A stretch of DNA of 64,000 nucleotides from Streptomyces sp. 15-116A (lineage in GTDB: Bacteria > Actinomycetota > Actinomycetes > Streptomycetales > Streptomycetaceae): the NCBI RefSeq assembly GCF_025290915.1, contig NZ_JAOCQE010000005.1:18190-82189 (forward strand), in the 5' to 3' direction. Under the pieces are notes generated by a model. It worked only from the letters and a program-made list of their open reading frames with translations. It made no database searches and was not told the origin of the DNA. Made by a program: the position numbers and the translations under genes. Shown one piece after another: positions 17,319 through 25,613 of this stretch (the first letter of the stretch is position 1; every line of letters starts with the position of its first letter).

Positions 17319-17762
17319 TCAGTGCCCGAGGTGGCGCAGGCAGTCCTCGAACGTGGCGTGCGTCGAGTCCGCCGGCCCGGAGTGCCGGTTGTACCAGGCG
17401 GTGTCGATGCGCGTCTCCAGCTGCTGGTGTCCGGCCCGGCAGCGCAGCCAGATCTCACCGCGGGTGGAGAGGATGAGCCAGTCCCGGTACGCGCCGCACT
17501 CGGCGCAGGTGGCCATCTCGCCGTCGAGGACCAGGGGCTGCTTCCACGGCATCATCTTGCCCTCGACCTGGTCGTGGCTCGGCACCCGCAGCTCCGGCGG
17601 GAGGAAGTCGTCCACGATGGCGGTCGGCTCGGCGGGCTGCGGCTCGGGCGCCGGCACTCCGATGCCGGGCGGGACCTGTCCCTGCATCTGCGCGTGCAGC
17701 TCGGCGAACCGTTTCTGAGCTTCGCTCGGCCCCTTGGCCCTGCGGCGTATTCGGTGAAACAC
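17319..17762 (-). CDS. hypothetical protein with Cys pairs
   Basis: 147 residues that I do not recognise. The N-terminus is basic (MFHRIRRRAKGPSEAQKRFA), a Pro-rich linker follows, and the C-terminal half has CAECGAYRDW and RCRAGHQQLETRIDTAWYN, which could bind zinc. No signal peptide is seen. The ATG at 17762 has GAGG upstream on the minus strand. It lies 80 bp before the lipoprotein gene in the same direction. Confidence 0.55.
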   Translation of the reverse strand: MFHRIRRRAKGPSEAQKRFAELHAQMQGQVPPGIGVPAPEPQPAEPTAIVDDFLPPELRVPSHDQVEGKMMPWKQPLVLDGEMATCAECGAYRDWLILSTRGEIWLRCRAGHQQLETRIDTAWYNRHSGPADSTHATFEDCLRHLGH

Positions 17763-17975
17763 CCTGGCGTCCTCCTCTACCTCGGCACCTCGTCCTGCGC
17801 GTCTTCATGATCGTGCCCCACGCCGTCGGCGGTTTCAATTCACAACGTCCACAGTCCCTTCGGCCAGGTCAGCACGGGTGTGGCCTCTCGGCTGCCCGGG
17901 TGACGAGGAGGCCACGACGCATGTCTCGGTACGGCACAGCGGCGATCCGGGGAGCCTGCGTGCCGTCTGGTGTAC

Positions 17976-19718
17976 TTATCGGGCCTGACGCGGTGACTCC
18001 TCTCCGCTGCGCCGCCTGCCGGGCGTGGAGGGCCTGGTCGTCGCCCTGCGCGTCGCGGACCGGTTCGCTGCGGTGCTGGTCTCGGGAAGCTGGGAGGCAT
18101 CGGCGGGCAGGTCGGCTGTCCGTCGCATCCGCCATACGAGCACGTCGCTGATGGAGTCCGCGGTGCCCAGTTCGCGCCGAGCGGCAACGTCGGGCAGGAG
18201 GGCGGCCGGGTTGTGGCCGGCGGCTTCGGCTTCCGTGATGGTCGCGGCCAGGGCGTACCAGCCGGGTTCGGCGAGGATCTGCTCGGCCAGTTCCGGGAGC
18301 GCCTCGCGCAGCAGCGCGGTCTGCCGCTGGAGCATCGGCCGGCTCAGACGTCGGCCGCGCTGGTATAGCACACCGAGCGGCTGGGCCGAGGCGGCCTGGT
18401 AAGCGGTGCGCAGGTGTTCGGCGGCTCGGGTGGCGGCCTCGGCCTGCTGGGCGTGGCCCTTCCGGGCGTGCCAGTGCGCGGTGGCGGTGATCAGGAAGAA
18501 CAGCATGTCGATCGCCATCGCCGTGGTGGCTCCGTCCTCACCGCGGCCGAGGGCCGGGCCGCCCTGGACGAGGTCGCGGGCGGCCTGTCGCAGGGCTCGA
18601 TCGTGCCCGCGTACGGCGCGGACGTGAGAGCGCGAGGCCCGTTCGAAGGCCGTTGCGGCGTCGTGCAGTTCGCGGCGGGTGTGAGCGGCGGACGTCTTCG
18701 CGAGGGCGTCCAGGACCTCGCCGACCGCGGCGATGTGGGCGGCGGCGACCCCGTCCTCGCCGTGGTCGCCGACGAGCACGGCCTGCCACACGGCCGATGC
18801 CGTGCCGCGGCGCGCGGAGGCCGGACTGCCCGGCCCCGTACGAATCGCTTCGTCCCGCCGGGCCGCAGGGACATCCTGCGCATCACCGGACCACCGCTCG
18901 CGGATGCGAGGCAAGGACAGGTCGGGAGCGAGGCGCGCGCCGGGGTAGAACACCGGTTCGCCGTCCTTGTTCAGGTCGTCGGGCAGGGCGACCTTGTATC
19001 CGAGCAGGTCACCGGAGGGCGCGGCGCGCTTGCGGATCAGCAGGCCGGCGGCGGCGAGGCGGTCGAAGAACTCCTCGTCGCTTCTCGCGCCGGCCACCGC
19101 ACGCCGCACGGATTCCCGCAGTTCCTCGCGGGCGGTGCGCTCGCGGCCCTGGCGCTGGGCCTTGTGGCGCTCGGCGCTGGTCGGTCGTTGTGCTGCGGTC
19201 CCGTCCCCGGTGCTGAGCTGCTTGAGCCCGTACTCGGTTTCGATCAGGCGGGCTTCGGCCTGGGATCGCTTGGCGTCGTTGTTGAGTCGGGGGCGCCGGC
19301 CGTCTTCGCGGACGAGCGTGGCGATGATGTGGATGTGGTCGTCGGCGTGGCGCACGGCTGCCCAGCGGCATCCCGCCTCGTCGGCGGCCGGAGCGATGCC
19401 GGTCGCGGCGACCATGCGTCGGGCGATCTCCCCCCATTGCTCGTCGGAGAGAACCAGGTCGTCGGGTGCGGCCCGGACGGATAGGTGCCAGACGTGCTTG
19501 GCCGGGCGGCGCGACTCCGCGAGCGTCTGGACGGGCTGGTCCAGGAGCTGCTGCAACTGTCTCTTCGTAGCTTGAGGATCGCGACCGGGGTCGGGAGCGA
19601 AGCTGTCCCATGCCGCCACGAGATGCGGATCGACGTGCTCCTCATGAGTCCCTTTGCCGTAGAGGTAGATGAGCAGGCCAAACGTGTTCGAGCCACGCTT
19701 GTGGACGCGAGGGATCAA
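17976..19718 (-). CDS. MOB_P-type relaxase / mobilization nuclease
   Basis: 580 residues. The N-terminal 250 form the relaxase domain, with a candidate nicking Tyr in GLLIYLYGKG (Y18/Y20), then DPHLVAAW and the metal-binding histidine motif HADDHIHI (H124, H128, H130). The remainder is a long helical region. The protein should nick oriT and pilot the strand in conjugation. The ATG overlaps the end of mobC, so the two are translationally coupled. No TraB/FtsK-type transfer pump is visible in the window, so the element may be mobilized by another system. Confidence 0.88.
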   Translation of the reverse strand: MIPRVHKRGSNTFGLLIYLYGKGTHEEHVDPHLVAAWDSFAPDPGRDPQATKRQLQQLLDQPVQTLAESRRPAKHVWHLSVRAAPDDLVLSDEQWGEIARRMVAATGIAPAADEAGCRWAAVRHADDHIHIIATLVREDGRRPRLNNDAKRSQAEARLIETEYGLKQLSTGDGTAAQRPTSAERHKAQRQGRERTAREELRESVRRAVAGARSDEEFFDRLAAAGLLIRKRAAPSGDLLGYKVALPDDLNKDGEPVFYPGARLAPDLSLPRIRERWSGDAQDVPAARRDEAIRTGPGSPASARRGTASAVWQAVLVGDHGEDGVAAAHIAAVGEVLDALAKTSAAHTRRELHDAATAFERASRSHVRAVRGHDRALRQAARDLVQGGPALGRGEDGATTAMAIDMLFFLITATAHWHARKGHAQQAEAATRAAEHLRTAYQAASAQPLGVLYQRGRRLSRPMLQRQTALLREALPELAEQILAEPGWYALAATITEAEAAGHNPAALLPDVAARRELGTADSISDVLVWRMRRTADLPADASQLPETSTAANRSATRRATTRPSTPGRRRSGEESPRQAR

Positions 19719-20377
19719 CCGGTTCGCCTTTCGGTGTCGAGGTAGTGCTGGATGAAGGCGTCCACGCGCTGGGTGGCGCGCTGGACGGCGCCGAGTACGG
19801 CTTCGGCGTAGGGGACGTCGGCACCGGAGTTGGCGGCCTTAGCTACCTGGTTGACGTTGTTGCCGATGTGGCCGAGGTGCCGGCGCACAGCGAAGAGCTC
19901 GTTGTGGACTTCTCGTTGGGCGGCGATTTCCGCCGCCGTACGGTCGAGATCGTGGGCGGCTTTGAGAGCGGCGTGGGCGAGGAAACTGGCGACGCTCATG
20001 TGGCACACGGCGGCTGCACGAGCTAGGAGTTGGTACTCGTCGTCGTTCATGCGGCAGCTGGGCTGGCGCATGCGCTTGTTCTCGTCGCGCAGGCGCTCAC
20101 GCTGTTGCACATGCGGCTTTGAAGGGGCGGTGTGCGTGCAGTGCGCACTGTGGCAGGCGTGCTGGTCCTGCCCCTCGGGATGCGAGCCGCCCTCGGTCGC
20201 ATCCTCACGGATCGGCGCCCCCCGGTGCCGTTCCGCTCCCGCCACTCCAGGGGCGGGGAACGCAAGAGCATTGCTCCCCTCGGGAGCAATGCTCTTGCGA
20301 TAACTTGCTCGCCCCGAGACCGAGTTGGAGTCGGGATCACGTTCCGGGGTGGTACCGGTCTTGGGTGCGTTCGTCAT
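19715..20377 (-). CDS. mobC: MobC-like relaxosome accessory protein
   Basis: 220 residues from ATG 20377, which overlaps the upstream small gene by ATGA. The conserved part is C-terminal: CRMNDDEYQLLARAAAVCHM, a ribbon-helix-helix-like start, then ELFAVRRHLGHIGNNVNQVA, the MobC signature. MobC proteins help open oriT for the relaxase. The N-terminal 90 residues are of low complexity and span an 18-bp inverted repeat. A GTG at 20109 could be the true start, leaving that repeat noncoding. Confidence 0.78.
   Translation of the reverse strand: MTNAPKTGTTPERDPDSNSVSGRASYRKSIAPEGSNALAFPAPGVAGAERHRGAPIREDATEGGSHPEGQDQHACHSAHCTHTAPSKPHVQQRERLRDENKRMRQPSCRMNDDEYQLLARAAAVCHMSVASFLAHAALKAAHDLDRTAAEIAAQREVHNELFAVRRHLGHIGNNVNQVAKAANSGADVPYAEAVLGAVQRATQRVDAFIQHYLDTERRTG
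20261..20310 (+). other. candidate oriT (perfect 18-bp inverted repeat)
   Basis: 18 bases at 20261-20278 (CGCAAGAGCATTGCTCCC) are exactly inverted at 20282-20299 around a 3-base CTC loop, followed by ATAACTTGCTCGCCCC. A long perfect inverted repeat next to a short conserved nick region, beside mobC and relaxase genes, is the usual layout of oriT in mobilizable plasmids of the RSF1010 type. It lies within the predicted 5' part of mobC. The nick position is not determined. Confidence 0.55.
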
Positions 20378-20610
20378 TGGGATTCGGGCCTCGTAGAGCG
20401 GGTGCGTTGCTGGATGGTTGCGGCCAGCGCGAGGACATCGGCGGGGCTGGCAAGGACGCGGACCGGTTTGTTGGGACGGTCCTGGACGAGCCACTGTCCG
20501 GTCGGCGTGAGGACGACGGCGTGGAGGAGTTGTCGGCGGACGAGGACGTCTGCCCAGGCATCGGCTTCGGCGGTGGTGGGCCCGGAAAAGCGAGGGGGAC
20601 AAGGAATCAT
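20374..20610 (-). CDS. small hypothetical protein upstream of mobC
   Basis: 78 residues with no recognised domain; WADVLVRRQLLHAVVLTPTG and PVRVLASPADVLALAATIQQ suggest a small alpha/beta protein. A strong TAGGAGG lies six bases before ATG 20610, and its stop overlaps the mobC ATG (ATGA at 20377-20374). It is the first gene after an intercistronic hairpin within the mobilization operon. Confidence 0.65.
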   Translation of the reverse strand: MIPCPPRFSGPTTAEADAWADVLVRRQLLHAVVLTPTGQWLVQDRPNKPVRVLASPADVLALAATIQQRTRSTRPESQ

Positions 20611-20634
20611 GGCGCACCTCCTAAGAGGGGCGGC

Positions 20635-20654
20635 GGCCCGGCTTGAGCCGGGCC
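20635..20654 (-). terminator. intercistronic hairpin in the mobilization operon
   Basis: GGCCCGGC and GCCGGGCC pair as an 8-bp perfect stem around TTGA. It sits between the 63-residue gene and the RBS of the 78-residue gene. With no T-run it may be an attenuator or RNA-stability element instead of a full terminator. Confidence 0.4.
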
Positions 20655-20694
20655 ACCTTTGCGGATACGGGCCCTGAGTGGGGGTTTTGCCAGC

Positions 20695-20886
20695 TCAGCC
20701 GCACTCGGGGCAGCGGCCGACGTGACTGTTGAGCGCGCGGGCCATCCGCTGTTTCGCCGAGGCTGCCTGCTTCGCACTGGACTTCGCCGCCGGCCTGCCC
20801 GCATGCCGCTCGGAGTGAGCGAGCATGAATCCGATCTCTCGCTCGTACTCCGAGCGGACCGTCTTGAACTGGTGGCAGGTCTTCAT
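20695..20886 (-). CDS. small basic hypothetical protein
   Basis: 63 residues, Lys/Arg/Ala-rich, with a CPEC motif close to the C-terminus and one Cys-His pair near the start (MKTCHQF), so metal binding is possible. The ATG overlaps the stop of the upstream membrane-protein gene (ATGA at 20886-20883). It is not a family I know. Confidence 0.55.
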   Translation of the reverse strand: MKTCHQFKTVRSEYEREIGFMLAHSERHAGRPAAKSSAKQAASAKQRMARALNSHVGRCPECG

Positions 20887-22601
20887 CGGGCGGCACTCCT
20901 CGTCGTCGTCATGTCCTCGTTCCGCAGCTCCTGGAGGACCAGGCCGAGTCGGTCGTTACCGACACCCGTCAGGCCCTGGCGGCGGATGATTTCGCGCAGC
21001 TGTACCCGGGTGATCGCACCGTTCCCGTCCCGTTCGAGCAGGGCGGGAACATGGGGGCGCACCTCTCGGACCAGCTGGCGCTCGGACTCACCCAGCTCGC
21101 GTGCCTGGCGCTCCGTCTGCGGAGAGCGGGACCGGGCACGCTTGTCCTTGTTCTTCGTCCGGGACGTCCTGGTCGGCTTCCGGCGAGGGACCTTGTGTCC
21201 TCGGTCCTGGGTGGTCTCGGTCCCGGACTGTGGGGCGGTCGGTCCTCGGTCCTGGGTGGTCTCGGTCCCGGACTGTGGGGCAGTCGGTCCTCGGTCCTGG
21301 GTGGTCTCGGTCCCGGACTGTGGGGCAGTCGGTCCTCGGTCCTGGGTGGTCTCGGTCCCGGACTGTGGGGCAGTCGGTCCTCGGTCCTCGGTGGCCTCGG
21401 TCCCCGTCTTCGTGTTGCCTGGTCCCCGATGAGAATCCGGGTCCTGAGCTGCTACTTCACGCGTGCTGTGGTCGGTCCTCACGGCCGCTGCGTCCCGCGC
21501 TGCGGCTTCCGGTCCGGCGAGTTCGGTCCCCGAGACCGCACCGTCTTCAGAGGGCTTGGTTCCCGCGGCCGTCCCCGTTGCGTCGCCCTTGGTCCTTGCG
21601 CCGACCTCGGCTTCCGGGTCCGCCTTCTCGGGGACGGATCCCCGAGGAGACCTCGGTCCTCGGTCCCGGACCGGCTCGTCGGGACCGGGGGCGGGGACCG
21701 TCACATTGGATGTCGGTTGTGCGGGGACCGTGGCCGCCGATGCGCTGCTGTGCGCCGGGGACCAGGGAGAAGGGAGCGGGACCGTGGCGAGCGCCAGCGC
21801 GTGTCGCCGGGCGGCGAGCTGGTCGAGCAGCTGCGCCCGCTGGAGAGGGTCGGTGCCGACCGAAGCCCTGCCGACCGCCTTCGACAGGCGTCGCGTCAGT
21901 CGCCGGCCGCGACGGCTCTGCTGCTGCTCGGGTGTGCGCTCGGCGAGGCGGGCGGCGAGGGTGACCGCACGGGCGGTGGCCCGGTCCCGGGTGATCTGCG
22001 CGGCGTCCCGGTCCCGCGCGGCAATGCCCAGGCGGGACAGCAGCCGCTCGCGTGCCTCCCGGCCCAGGACGGCGAGCAGTCCGTGCGAGGCTGCACCCGG
22101 GGTGCGCAGGCGCAGTTCGATGCCCATGGCCAGGTGCCACAGCATCGCCGCCATGACCGGTCCGACGAAGGCGCGGACCGTGCCGCCGATGGGGCCGCTC
22201 TCAGCGTAGGCGGGGATCACCTGCACCGTGGTGATCACCCAGACCAGCGTGCCCGGCAGGCCGGGGGCGCCTTGAACGGCGAGGTTCTGCCGTGCCATCA
22301 GCGCCGTGGCGAACAGGGCGAGTTCGGCGGCGGCGAACATGCCGGCGCGTTCGGCGGTGCCGGCCATGTCGAGGTAGTCGGCGGCGAAGCGCCAGCTGGT
22401 GTCGGCGCTGTAGGCGGTGCAGCCCAGGGCGGCGACGGCGGCGACTTTGACCGCCGGGCCGCCGAGACGTTTCTGCGAGCGAGTCCCCCGGCGCCGGACC
22501 GCCCAGGCGGTCAGCACAAGGGCGAGGGCGGCGGGCACGACGGCGGCGAGGAGGAGAGGGAGGTCCGAGGTAGCACCGAAGGCGAGGACAGGGTGGGTCA
22601 T
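20883..22601 (-). CDS. membrane protein of mobilization operon with tandem-repeat linker
   Basis: 572 residues. The first 165 contain four or five transmembrane helices (LPLLLAAVVPAALALVLTAW and others), resembling DUF2637-type membrane proteins found on Streptomyces plasmids. A charged middle region leads into a linker in which a 15-residue unit ending PQSGTETTQDRGPTA is repeated about four times. The last 70 residues look like a small winged helix (ALLERDGNGAITRVQLREII). A role in transfer or spread is inferred from context only. Its ATG overlaps the whiB-like stop. Confidence 0.65.
   Translation of the reverse strand: MTHPVLAFGATSDLPLLLAAVVPAALALVLTAWAVRRRGTRSQKRLGGPAVKVAAVAALGCTAYSADTSWRFAADYLDMAGTAERAGMFAAAELALFATALMARQNLAVQGAPGLPGTLVWVITTVQVIPAYAESGPIGGTVRAFVGPVMAAMLWHLAMGIELRLRTPGAASHGLLAVLGREARERLLSRLGIAARDRDAAQITRDRATARAVTLAARLAERTPEQQQSRRGRRLTRRLSKAVGRASVGTDPLQRAQLLDQLAARRHALALATVPLPSPWSPAHSSASAATVPAQPTSNVTVPAPGPDEPVRDRGPRSPRGSVPEKADPEAEVGARTKGDATGTAAGTKPSEDGAVSGTELAGPEAAARDAAAVRTDHSTREVAAQDPDSHRGPGNTKTGTEATEDRGPTAPQSGTETTQDRGPTAPQSGTETTQDRGPTAPQSGTETTQDRGPTAPQSGTETTQDRGHKVPRRKPTRTSRTKNKDKRARSRSPQTERQARELGESERQLVREVRPHVPALLERDGNGAITRVQLREIIRRQGLTGVGNDRLGLVLQELRNEDMTTTRSAAR
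21198..21385 (-). repeat. 45-bp coding tandem repeat, about four units
   Basis: Four near-identical 45-base units begin at 21198, 21243, 21288 and 21333, with a degenerate fifth after 21378. The unit length keeps the reading frame, and each unit encodes 15 residues of an acidic/polar linker in the membrane protein. Copy number may vary between strains. Confidence 0.9.
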
Positions 22602-23239
22602 GCTGCCTTTCCGAGAGGGGCGTGCGCCGGGGTCGACGCCGCCAGGCGGCCTGTCGGCTGCTGAGTGCCGGGAGCTGCGGGCGCGGGGATGCCCTTGGCC
22701 TTGGAGGTCTTCTTCCGCTTCTTCTTCCGGCGGGGCACGCCGTAATTGCGGTCGCGGTCGAAGACCTTGTTGGCCGCTTGCCGGAGCAGGTCACGGGCGT
22801 GCTTGTGGCTGATCTGAAGGGCGGCGGCGAGCCGGTCGGGCTGCCAGCCCCGGACGTAGGCGTGGTCGATGGCCACCTGCCGCTCGGCTTCCGTCAGGTG
22901 CACGTCGCGTCCCTGGAAGAAGGCGGTCACACGCCGGTAGTCCAGGCGCCGGTGCAGGTTGTCGTGCAGCGGGCGCCGCTCGGCTTCGGTGAGCCCGCCC
23001 CAGACGCCTTCCTTGAGCACGTTCTCCAGGGCGAAGCCCAGGCACGCGCGGCGGACGGGGCACCAGCCGCACAGCTCCTTCGCCTCCGCGATCTCCTCGT
23101 GATCCCGGGGCCCGGGGAAGAACACGGCGTCGGCGTCCTCGACGTCCATGCCGTGGCACGCTCCGCGGACGTGCCAGCTGGTGTCTGCGATGCCGCGCAG
23201 GCCGGTGGCCGGCGCGTCGTGGGTGGTGATGTGGCGCAA
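22598..23239 (-). CDS. WhiB-family iron-sulfur regulator
   Basis: 213 residues from TTG 23239, chosen because GGAG lies seven bases upstream; GTG 23263 would add eight residues. The four Fe-S cysteines are in order (ACHGM, then LCGWC and RRAC), followed by GVWGGLTEAER, the WhiB beta-turn and DNA-binding signature. A long HTH-like and very basic C-terminal extension (RRKKKRKKTSK) is unusual; most WhiB proteins are 80-130 residues. It probably regulates the mobilization operon in which it lies. Confidence 0.85.
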   Translation of the reverse strand: MRHITTHDAPATGLRGIADTSWHVRGACHGMDVEDADAVFFPGPRDHEEIAEAKELCGWCPVRRACLGFALENVLKEGVWGGLTEAERRPLHDNLHRRLDYRRVTAFFQGRDVHLTEAERQVAIDHAYVRGWQPDRLAAALQISHKHARDLLRQAANKVFDRDRNYGVPRRKKKRKKTSKAKGIPAPAAPGTQQPTGRLAASTPAHAPLGKAA

Positions 23240-23399
23240 GGCGAGTCTCCGATGTGCTGCCACACCGGCCGGCTAACGCAGTGCGCGGCGGGTGCGGCGT
23301 CGGGCGCCGGCTGCGGCGCGTGGGCGTGCGCCGCAGCCGGTGCGGGACGGTGAGGTTGCGGCGGTGCAGCAGACGGGATGCACGCGCCGGAGGCGCCGG

Positions 23400-24113
23400 T
23401 CAGGCCAGGGCGGGCTGCTGGGCCTGCTCGGCGTGCTGGGCCTGATGGGCGGCGAGATCCACACGGCCGGGGTGCGGGGTGGCGCGCGGCGTGATGGCGC
23501 GTACCCCGTCGTTGGGGCCGATCCGGCGGCGCCGGCACGGCTCGCCGACCGGGGCCAAGCACCACTCGCATCGCACGCTCAGGGCATCGGGCAGCCCCTG
23601 TGCGACGGCGGCTTCGCGTGCTGCCCGGGCGGGCCGGAACGGTGCGAGAGCGGCTCGGGCGGCGGGCGGTATGCAGGAGCCGATCTGGTCCAGCCGAGCC
23701 TGCAGCCTCGGGTTGATTCCCTCCTGGCTGCTGGTGATGGCCGGGGCATACGCGGGCTGCGCTGTGCCGGCGGCGACGGCGTGGCGGGTGCCGACCAGCT
23801 CTGCGGTCCAGGCGGCCTGGTCATCCGGGTCCGCGGACGGTGTGGGGTCCCAGTGGAGGGCCAGGCGGTTGCGCCGGTAGCTCTCCCAGGGGCGGACCAC
23901 GTCCGCGGGCTGGATCTGGTATGGCGAGGCGCGGTAGTGCTGGCGGGCGGCGGCGCGGGCGTCCCAGCCGTGCGGGGTGGCCATCGGCACGTCGCCGAGC
24001 AGCTCGTGCCACTGGGCCAACTGGTCGCGGGCCTCGCCCTCGTCGGTGCGGATGCTGCGGGGGTCGAGTCGGCCGATGTAGGCCAGCAGGGCGGCGATCT
24101 CGCGGCGGTCCAC
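23400..24113 (-). CDS. zinc-finger-like accessory protein
   Basis: 237 residues from GTG 24113, two bases after the stop of the upstream HTH gene, so coupled translation is likely. The N-terminal part contains EIAALLAYIGRLDPR, also seen in Streptomyces plasmid and ICE proteins. Near the C-terminus, VRCEWCLAPVGEPCRRRRIG is a short CxxC...C zinc-ribbon-like motif common in actinobacterial accessory proteins. A role in replication or regulation of the element is inferred from position only. Confidence 0.6.
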   Translation of the reverse strand: MDRREIAALLAYIGRLDPRSIRTDEGEARDQLAQWHELLGDVPMATPHGWDARAAARQHYRASPYQIQPADVVRPWESYRRNRLALHWDPTPSADPDDQAAWTAELVGTRHAVAAGTAQPAYAPAITSSQEGINPRLQARLDQIGSCIPPAARAALAPFRPARAAREAAVAQGLPDALSVRCEWCLAPVGEPCRRRRIGPNDGVRAITPRATPHPGRVDLAAHQAQHAEQAQQPALA

Positions 24114-24115
24114 GG

Positions 24116-25012
24116 TCAGCCCTCCGTTCCGGTCGGCTCGTCCAGAGCGGCGAGAAGGGCGGCGGTGTGCTTCTCGGCCCGCGTCATGCCACCGGGCGCG
24201 GCGGTGTGCTGGCCGGGCACGGCGTAGAGGTTCGGGCGACTGGGGGCGTGCTCCCGGGTGACCCAGGCTCGCCAGTCGGCAGCCCAGGCTTCCGCTGGCC
24301 TCGGAGCATGTCCTGCCCGGTGTGCACGCCACTTCGCGTCGGCGGCCTGCAGGCCCTGCTCGCCGAGGCGGTCGAGGTGTCCCTGCTGGCGGGCCCAGGT
24401 GTGGGTGGCGGAGTCGACCTGCCACTCGGCAGCCGGGAGGACGGCAGCACCACCACTGCTGTACCTCCGGTTCAAATCAGGTTCACTACGGTTCTGTGTG
24501 CCGGTGGCCGGTACATCGCTGTGCCGGTGGCCGGTACGCCGCTGTGCCGGTTTCCGCCTGGGCCTGCCGGTTTCCGGTACTGCCGGTTTCCGGACCCTCG
24601 TGGGGGATTCCGGCACCTCACGCGGGCGGATGCCGTACCGGCGCAGGGCCGACAGCCGGAGCTTCGCCGGGTCAGCGGGCTCGTCCGGCACCGCCGGGTC
24701 GCCCGCTTCCTCCCGCTGCTCTCTCAGCGCCTGGGCGACCGCTTCGGCGGCGAGAGGCAGGCGGTAGACCGTGCTGCGCTGCGGGCCCACCAGGTCGTCG
24801 AGCTGTTCCAGCTCGCCGGCCAGGAGCAGGCGCTCGACGGCTTCGCGCACCGTGGAGACCGAGGCGTTCGTGCGCTTGGCCAGGCTGGACAGCGAGGCCC
24901 AGGAGATGCACTGATCGTCGGCCACCCGGTCGGCGATCGACAGCAGGACCAGACGTGCGGCCCCTCGGCTGGAGCTGTGCTCCCACACCCACTCGCGGGC
25001 TTCGCTGCTCAT
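24116..25012 (-). CDS. winged-HTH protein, possible replication or regulatory protein
   Basis: 298 residues. Residues 1-75 form an HTH_36-like winged helix (ISWASLSSLAKRTNASVSTV, then REAVERLLLAGELEQLD), a domain often found in plasmid replication or phage regulatory proteins. A Pro/Arg-rich middle encoded by short direct repeats follows, then a C-terminal region with AEWQVDSATHTWARQQGHLD. It is the first gene of the minus-strand mobilization operon. Whether it starts replication is not shown; a regulator is equally possible. Confidence 0.6.
   Translation of the reverse strand: MSSEAREWVWEHSSSRGAARLVLLSIADRVADDQCISWASLSSLAKRTNASVSTVREAVERLLLAGELEQLDDLVGPQRSTVYRLPLAAEAVAQALREQREEAGDPAVPDEPADPAKLRLSALRRYGIRPREVPESPTRVRKPAVPETGRPRRKPAQRRTGHRHSDVPATGTQNRSEPDLNRRYSSGGAAVLPAAEWQVDSATHTWARQQGHLDRLGEQGLQAADAKWRAHRAGHAPRPAEAWAADWRAWVTREHAPSRPNLYAVPGQHTAAPGGMTRAEKHTAALLAALDEPTGTEG
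24498..24593 (-). repeat. iteron-like direct repeats inside the HTH gene
   Basis: A 17-base unit GTGCCGGTGGCCGGTAC occurs exactly at 24498 and 24521, and a diverged third copy begins at 24544, giving a 23-bp period. TGCCGGTTTCCGG follows at 24565 and 24581. Repeated sites within or beside a replication gene can be iterons, but these also encode a low-complexity linker, so the role is open. Confidence 0.5.
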
Positions 25013-25425
25013 CGGCCGCTCGTGAGAAGCGGGCGGGAGCAGCGACTCGCTGGGGCCAGGATGGTGCGGTCCGGCTCGGGGCGCTGAGGCGCCGAGGCGG
25101 AGCTAGCTGCCGCGCAGGCCGGTCCGTCGAGCCTTTTGCGCAGGGCGGAGCGCATGCAAGAATCTCCTTCTGTGTTGCCACGCTGAGACGCCCCGTGGAA
25201 GGGATCAGCGTGGTGATGGTGGCGACTTCCGCCCTTGCCGGGGCGGTCCAGCCGTGAGGCGTTCGGCGTCCGAGAGTTGCCGCTCTCGGGCGCCGTCGCT
25301 GTATGCCGGCTTACGAGGTCCGAAGTACGTGCATGCTGTGGCTCCTCGTGGTTGTCATGCCGGGCGGGCTGCCCGGGGGACGACGAACATACGCACGACC
25401 CTGCGTCAAGATCCAGACTTGGTTC

Positions 25426-25485
25426 TTAAACTCTGTAGAAGTCGTCCAGGTCGACGTACTTGCGGTAGCGGACCAGGTGGGACAT
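25426..25485 (-). CDS. possible 19-residue peptide
   Basis: ATG 25485 is preceded by GAGGG with seven bases of spacing, and encodes MSHLVRYRKYVDLDDFYRV before TAA. The amino acid mix is sensible for a peptide and not typical of a random GC-rich frame. It could be a leader peptide, a small protein or the preserved start of a lost gene. It is transcribed toward the mobilization operon about 410 bp ahead of it. Confidence 0.35.
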   Translation of the reverse strand: MSHLVRYRKYVDLDDFYRV

Positions 25486-25597
25486 GCGGTGACCCTCGGC
25501 GTGAGGCGCGCAGAAGCGTTTCGCCTGAGTGCGCGCCACAACGGCTCAGAGGTAAGCTGACAAGTCACCCTGATCGATGGAACGAAACTATCCTTGT

Positions 25598-25613
25598 TTG
25601 ATCTGTCGATCAA
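25598..25613 (+). promoter_or_regulatory. palindromic operator candidate before XRE gene
   Basis: TTGATC-TGTC-GATCAA is a perfect 6-bp inverted repeat with a 4-base spacer, 50 bases before the XRE start. A related TGATCGAT lies at 25571. It is a likely autoregulatory binding site. Confidence 0.45.

Noticed and set aside
17819..18187. Short plus- and minus-strand frames between the Cys-pair protein and the relaxase
   Set aside because: Composition is random-like, no ribosome binding site is seen and the frames overlap the relaxase end.
21198..21385. Possible CRISPR array
   Set aside because: The units are contiguous 45-bp repeats without spacers and stay in frame inside a coding sequence. 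No cas genes are present.
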